From: Lachnospiraceae bacterium UBA7110
GTDB taxonomy: Bacteria > Bacillota > Clostridia > Lachnospirales > Lachnospiraceae
DNA length: 8,918 nucleotides
Assembly: GCA_002492295.1 (NCBI GenBank)
Contig: DKYC01000085.1
Span: forward strand, 158 to 9,075
Direction of reading: 5' to 3'
Shown here: positions 6,448 through 8,918 of the stretch, piece after piece
Layout of the letters: each line of letters begins with the position of its first letter
Numbering within the stretch: the first letter of the stretch is position 1
The notes under the pieces: generated by a model
The model's database searches: none
What the model saw: the letters and a program-made list of their open reading frames with translations, nothing else
What the model was told of the DNA's origin: nothing
Position numbers and translations under genes: made by a program

Positions 6448-6476
6448 GCATATTTGTGAGAATTGCATTATCCGGG
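6435..6476. promoter_or_regulatory. Operator-like inverted repeat over the kduD -35 region
   Basis: CCCGATAA (6435-6442) is repeated inverted as TTATC-C-GGG (6468-6476), with one extra C. The left half lies in the promoter spacer and touches the -35 box, a position typical of repressor operators for sugar-acid genes. No family can be named from the half-sites. Confidence 0.3.
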
Positions 6477-6532
6477 TATCCGGTGTAACGGTTATGCCTG
6501 AATATAGAGAGGCCGGAAAATCGTATCAGGTA

Positions 6533-7372
6533 TCAGGATGCGCTTTTTTGTTCAATAACATTTAAAATGCCATAAATCAGCATGGCGATAACACATAAAA
6601 TTGCGATACTCAGAATCACCATATCAAGTTTAAATACCTGGCTTCCGTAGATAATGAGGTATCCAAGTCCGCGTCTGCCCGCTAGGAATTCACCGATAAT
6701 AACGCCAACAAGGGCAAGCCCGATGTTGACCTTTGAGAGGGATATAAACGTGGGAATATTCCCCGGGAAAACGACTTTTGTAAATGCCTGCATCTTTGTT
6801 CCGCCAAGCGTTTCGATTAGTTTCAGGCGTTCCGGATCTGTCTGTGAAAACGACTGGTACAGGTTCAAAATACAACCGAAAATACCGACAGACATTCCGC
6901 ATAAAATAATAGTACGCAGCCCTGTGCCAAGCCACACGATAATTAACGGGGCAAGCGCTGATTTTGGCAGGCTGTTTAAAACGATTAAAAACGGCTCAAA
7001 CAGTTTTCCCAGCGACGGGTAAAACCAAAAAAAGGTAGCGGTTAACAGCGAGAACAGTATAATCAGCAGAAAGCTCACACCTGATTCAAAGAGCGTAATA
7101 CCAATGTGGTTTAAAAGCGACCTGTCTTTGATATCATGAATGAAAAGTTTTCCGATTTCCGCAGGGGAACTGAAATAAAATTTATCAATCCAGCCAAACG
7201 TTGCTGCTGCCTGCCACAATAACAGAAAGCCTGCAAATAAAATGATACGGCTCCAAAAGATATATCGTTTCCGCATTTTCTGATGCCTGATATACTTTTG
7301 CTGTCCCAGCGTTTCCGTTGCGGCGATAATACTATAACTTTTTTTACTGTTTTTAGATGTCTGTGTTTTCAT
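6533..7372 (-). CDS. NitT/TauT-family ABC importer permease
   Basis: This is the membrane subunit of an importer in the nitrate/sulfonate/taurine family, whose members also carry thiamine precursors and other small molecules; the substrate cannot be read from the permease alone. The 279 residues contain about six hydrophobic spans, the first at about 41-60. The cytoplasmic EAA loop that docks the ATPase is at about 187-207 (ETLGGTKMQAF, with the conserved Gly and downstream Pro), followed by IIGEFLAGRRGLGYLI (225-240), typical of SsuC/TauC. The frame is open to 7459, but the ATG at 7372 has GGAGGG nine bases upstream and yields a normal basic N-terminus, whereas the extra 29 codons lie inside the ATPase gene. 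It overlaps the ATPase gene by 20 bp, indicating translational coupling. Confidence 0.92.
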   Translation of the reverse strand: MKTQTSKNSKKSYSIIAATETLGQQKYIRHQKMRKRYIFWSRIILFAGFLLLWQAAATFGWIDKFYFSSPAEIGKLFIHDIKDRSLLNHIGITLFESGVSFLLIILFSLLTATFFWFYPSLGKLFEPFLIVLNSLPKSALAPLIIVWLGTGLRTIILCGMSVGIFGCILNLYQSFSQTDPERLKLIETLGGTKMQAFTKVVFPGNIPTFISLSKVNIGLALVGVIIGEFLAGRRGLGYLIIYGSQVFKLDMVILSIAILCVIAMLIYGILNVIEQKSAS

Positions 7373-8141
7373 CCTGCATTTCCCTCCATATTTTATCAAA
7401 ATATTCCTGAAACAGCTTAGAGGTACGTATCTCATCGCGATTGATTCCATTCTTTTCAAATTCTATCGGAATGATATCCTTTACAGTGCAGGGCGGCTTT
7501 GTGAGCAGGATTACGACATCCGCCATTGATACCGCCTCCGAAATGTCGTGTGTTACAAGAATTGCCGTCTTTTTCTCCGATTTGATAATTCCACGCACAT
7601 CGGAGGATATCCGCAGCCGTGTCTGGTAGTCGAGGGCGCTGAATGGCTCATCCAGGAGTAGCAAGTCAGGACGTGTGGCAAGCGTACGGATTAACGCAAT
7701 GCGCTGGCGCATACCGCCTGAGAGCGCGGAGGGCTTTTTGTTTTTGGTATCAGAGAGCTTGTATTTTTCGAGCAGTTCGTCTATAAAAGCGAGATTTTCC
7801 GGTGTTTTATTTTTTTGGATTTCAAGCCCGAGCATAATATTATGGTAAACATCGCGCCATTCGAGCAGATGGTCATGCTGGAGCATATATCCGACTTTAG
7901 GCGCGCAAAAATCATCGGAATAAAACGTGATATATCCGCCGACCGGTTTTAACAGACCGGAAATCAGGGATAGGATGGTAGACTTGCCGCAGCCGCTTGG
8001 CCCGACTAAGGCCACAAACGAGCCTTTTTCCACATGAAAATTGATATCGTTTAGAACCGATACCTCTCCGAGGACACTGTAATAGGAGAAGGAAACGTGC
8101 TCCAAACGCAGAAAGGATTTATTTGAAGGGTTGCATTGCAT
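7353..8141 (-). CDS. NitT/TauT-family ABC importer ATPase
   Basis: This 262-residue subunit powers the adjacent permease. All nucleotide-binding motifs are intact: Walker A GPSGCGKST (47-55), Q-loop Gln88, signature LSGGMRQR (140-147), Walker B LLLLDEP (160-166), D-loop SALD (168-171) and switch His198. The variant LSGGMRQR signature and EWRDVYHNI after the Q-loop fit the SsuB/TauB group. The start ATG at 8141 has AAAGG about 12 bases upstream with G-rich sequence between. The permease follows with a 20-bp overlap. No periplasmic-type binding lipoprotein is encoded downstream (kduD is next) or in the 324 bp upstream, so the binding subunit must be elsewhere. Confidence 0.95.
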   Translation of the reverse strand: MQCNPSNKSFLRLEHVSFSYYSVLGEVSVLNDINFHVEKGSFVALVGPSGCGKSTILSLISGLLKPVGGYITFYSDDFCAPKVGYMLQHDHLLEWRDVYHNIMLGLEIQKNKTPENLAFIDELLEKYKLSDTKNKKPSALSGGMRQRIALIRTLATRPDLLLLDEPFSALDYQTRLRISSDVRGIIKSEKKTAILVTHDISEAVSMADVVILLTKPPCTVKDIIPIEFEKNGINRDEIRTSKLFQEYFDKIWREMQDENTDI

Positions 8142-8216
8142 TTGCGACCGCCGCCTTTCAGGAACGATGGAATTATAAAATATTATATGAAGAAATATGA
8201 CAAAAGTGCGCGTTAC

Positions 8217-8239
8217 TTTTCTTTTTATGCAAAAGAAAA
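8217..8239. repeat. A/T-rich perfect hairpin
   Basis: TTTTCTTTT (8217-8225) pairs with AAAAGAAAA (8231-8239) around TATGC. The stem is nine base pairs with a single G-C pair. It could end readthrough transcription on either strand or be a binding site; being low complexity, it is weak evidence of function. Confidence 0.5.
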
Positions 8240-8258
8240 CTGCGGCAGGACAAACAAA

Positions 8259-8311
8259 CGAAAGCCGTCAGGCATCCGGACAGCAAGGAAAGGATTATTG
8301 CTGGCCTTTCG
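8259..8311. repeat. Nested inverted repeat upstream of the importer and sigma gene
   Basis: CGAAAGCC (8259-8266) pairs with GG-C-CTTTCG (8303-8311) with one bulged C, and inside it CAGCAA (8281-8286) pairs with TTGCTG (8298-8303). On the - strand it is followed by a T-rich tail (8250-8260 reads GTTTGTTTGTC), as in an attenuator before the importer genes. On the + strand it overlaps the -35 of the sigma gene promoter candidate. Confidence 0.45.
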
Positions 8312-8326
8312 TTATCTGTATATAAT
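8298..8326 (+). promoter_or_regulatory. Candidate sigma-A promoter for the ECF sigma gene
   Basis: TTGCTG (8298-8303), 17 bases, then a perfect TATAAT (8321-8326). The transcript would start near 8333 and carry a leader of about 130 bases before the GTG at 8466. The -35 is weak (first three bases match), so this is tentative. Confidence 0.4.
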
Positions 8327-8465
8327 TATACGCTGATGTGGTGGGGAAAAGAGAGAAAATGCTGAAAAAGATTACGTATCCGCTATCTTTTTAGGACGCT
8401 TATTCGTTATACATGATAGAAAGAAAAATGTACATTGGCTTTCAATAACGGGAAAGGAGGATTTT

Positions 8466-8918
8466 GTGGATTTTGATTTGCTGTTAATACAAAAAATGAA
8501 GCGTGGCAATGAAAATGCTTTTGATGTATTTGTCCGCAAGTATTATAAGGAAATATTAAAATATTGCCGTTATCATTGCCTTGATGCATCTTATGCCGAA
8601 GATTTGACACAGGAAACTTTTCTGCATTTTTTTGAAAAATTATCCGATTACCGTTATATTGGAAAAACTCAAAACTATTTGTACACCATAGCAGGAAATC
8701 TCTGTAGGGACTATTATAAAAAGGTAAAGGAGAGTCCATTGGAAGAACAATCCAGAGAAATTCAAAATGGTTTATGGCAATCGGAAACGGAGGACATACT
8801 TAGTAAAATTGCAATCGAAGCGGCTTTAAGCAACTTGCCGGAAAATTTACATGATGTAATTGTCCTTTATTATTTTCAGGAATTGAAACTTGCGGAAATA
8901 TCCAAAGCATTACATATA
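8466..8918 (+). CDS. ECF-type (sigma-70 family) RNA polymerase sigma factor, 3'-truncated
   Basis: The gene runs off the right edge; 151 residues are visible of a usual 160-200. ECF sigma factors redirect RNA polymerase to stress or envelope genes. Region 2 spans about 12-85 and includes AEDLTQETFLHFFEKL (44-59), the hallmark DLxQExFL helix, and the NYLYTIAGNLCRDYYKK promoter-melting segment (70-86). After a linker, region 4 begins at about 117 with AALSNLPENLHDVIVLYYF and enters its helix-turn-helix at LAEISKALHI. The start is GTG with an excellent GGAAAGGAGG (8451-8460) five bases upstream; no better ATG exists before codon 11. The DNA is clearly A/T-richer than the left block (18 G+C of 60 at 8521-8580 against 37 of 60 at 3061-3120). 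An anti-sigma factor would be expected just beyond the window. Confidence 0.93.
   Translation, partial: MDFDLLLIQKMKRGNENAFDVFVRKYYKEILKYCRYHCLDASYAEDLTQETFLHFFEKLSDYRYIGKTQNYLYTIAGNLCRDYYKKVKESPLEEQSREIQNGLWQSETEDILSKIAIEAALSNLPENLHDVIVLYYFQELKLAEISKALHI

Larger units (their letters stand above)
8142..8465. other. Gene-free divergent regulatory region
   Basis: This stretch separates the importer (- strand) from the sigma factor gene (+ strand). I see no credible gene; the open frame at 8136-8336 on the + strand lacks a ribosome binding site and family pattern. It holds an A/T hairpin (8217-8239), a larger stem (8259-8311), a + strand sigma-A-like promoter (8298-8326), and on the - strand two TATAAT boxes (8172-8177 and 8182-8187) before the importer with no good -35 at 16-18 bases. 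A further - strand TATAAT lies at 8325-8330. I found no TPP riboswitch marks such as CTGAGA on the - strand. Confidence 0.6.

Noticed and set aside
7373..7459. N-terminal extension of the permease
   Set aside because: It lies within the ATPase coding sequence and has a Cys/Arg-rich non-family sequence; the ATG at 7372 has GGAGGG at good spacing.
8142..8330. TPP riboswitch before the importer (some members of this family import thiamine precursors)
   Set aside because: The conserved CTGAGA and ACCTGA-type elements were not found on the - strand.
8136..8336. 66-codon open frame on the + strand
   Set aside because: No ribosome binding site, starts inside the importer gene's 5' end, runs through hairpins and has no recognisable pattern.
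8331..8360. CTGATG followed by GAAAA, suggesting a hammerhead ribozyme or fluoride riboswitch end
   Set aside because: The hammerhead core base after CTGATG and the closing stems do not fit, and the 5' part of a fluoride aptamer is missing.
8407..8739. 110-codon open frame on the - strand
   Set aside because: It is the antisense of the sigma factor, whose + strand translation is unmistakable.

Overview
The window looks like chromosomal DNA from a low-to-mid GC Firmicute, most plausibly a motile Lachnospiraceae-type gut Clostridium. This is an inference from the style of the proteins, the strong AGGAGG-type ribosome binding sites, the A/T-rich sigma-A-like promoters, a KduD-type sugar acid dehydrogenase and a flagellar-cap-like protein behind a sigma-28-like promoter. 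There are nine protein genes (two cut by the window edges) and no tRNA, rRNA, CRISPR array, transposase or phage gene.

Left block, + strand (2-4693). The 3' part of a large acidic, repeat-rich, single-pass membrane protein comes first and ends at a hairpin. Then come hisH and hisF, the two subunits of imidazole glycerol phosphate synthase (histidine synthesis), separated by a 147-bp spacer full of hairpins. They are followed closely by ung (uracil-DNA glycosylase) and xpt (xanthine phosphoribosyltransferase). The his pair, ung and xpt do not form one pathway. HisF makes AICAR as by-product, so hisHF and xpt both touch purine metabolism, but the grouping is probably mostly positional.

Middle (4694-5567). 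A 140-bp intergenic region carries a long, nearly perfect inverted repeat (two 23-bp arms, 20 of 23 positions matching, 75 bp between them). It encloses a sigma-28-like promoter pointing at a 221-residue, cysteine-free protein that resembles the C-terminal part of the flagellar cap FliD and begins like a flagellar axial protein. A promoter framed by inverted repeats is the layout of an invertible phase-variation switch, and this is the most interesting signal in the window. A strong bidirectional terminator closes this gene and the convergent kduD.

Right block, - strand (5599-8141). kduD (2-deoxy-5-keto-gluconate/KDG-type dehydrogenase of pectin or glycosaminoglycan breakdown) has its own good sigma-A promoter. 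Upstream of it is a two-gene ABC importer cassette of the nitrate/sulfonate/taurine (NitT/TauT) family, with ATPase and permease overlapping by 20 bp and no substrate-binding protein in view.

Right edge (8142-8918). A 324-bp gene-free, A/T-rich region with two hairpins separates the importer from the start of a divergent ECF-type sigma factor gene that runs off the window. The sigma factor DNA is visibly more A/T-rich than the his-ung-xpt block.
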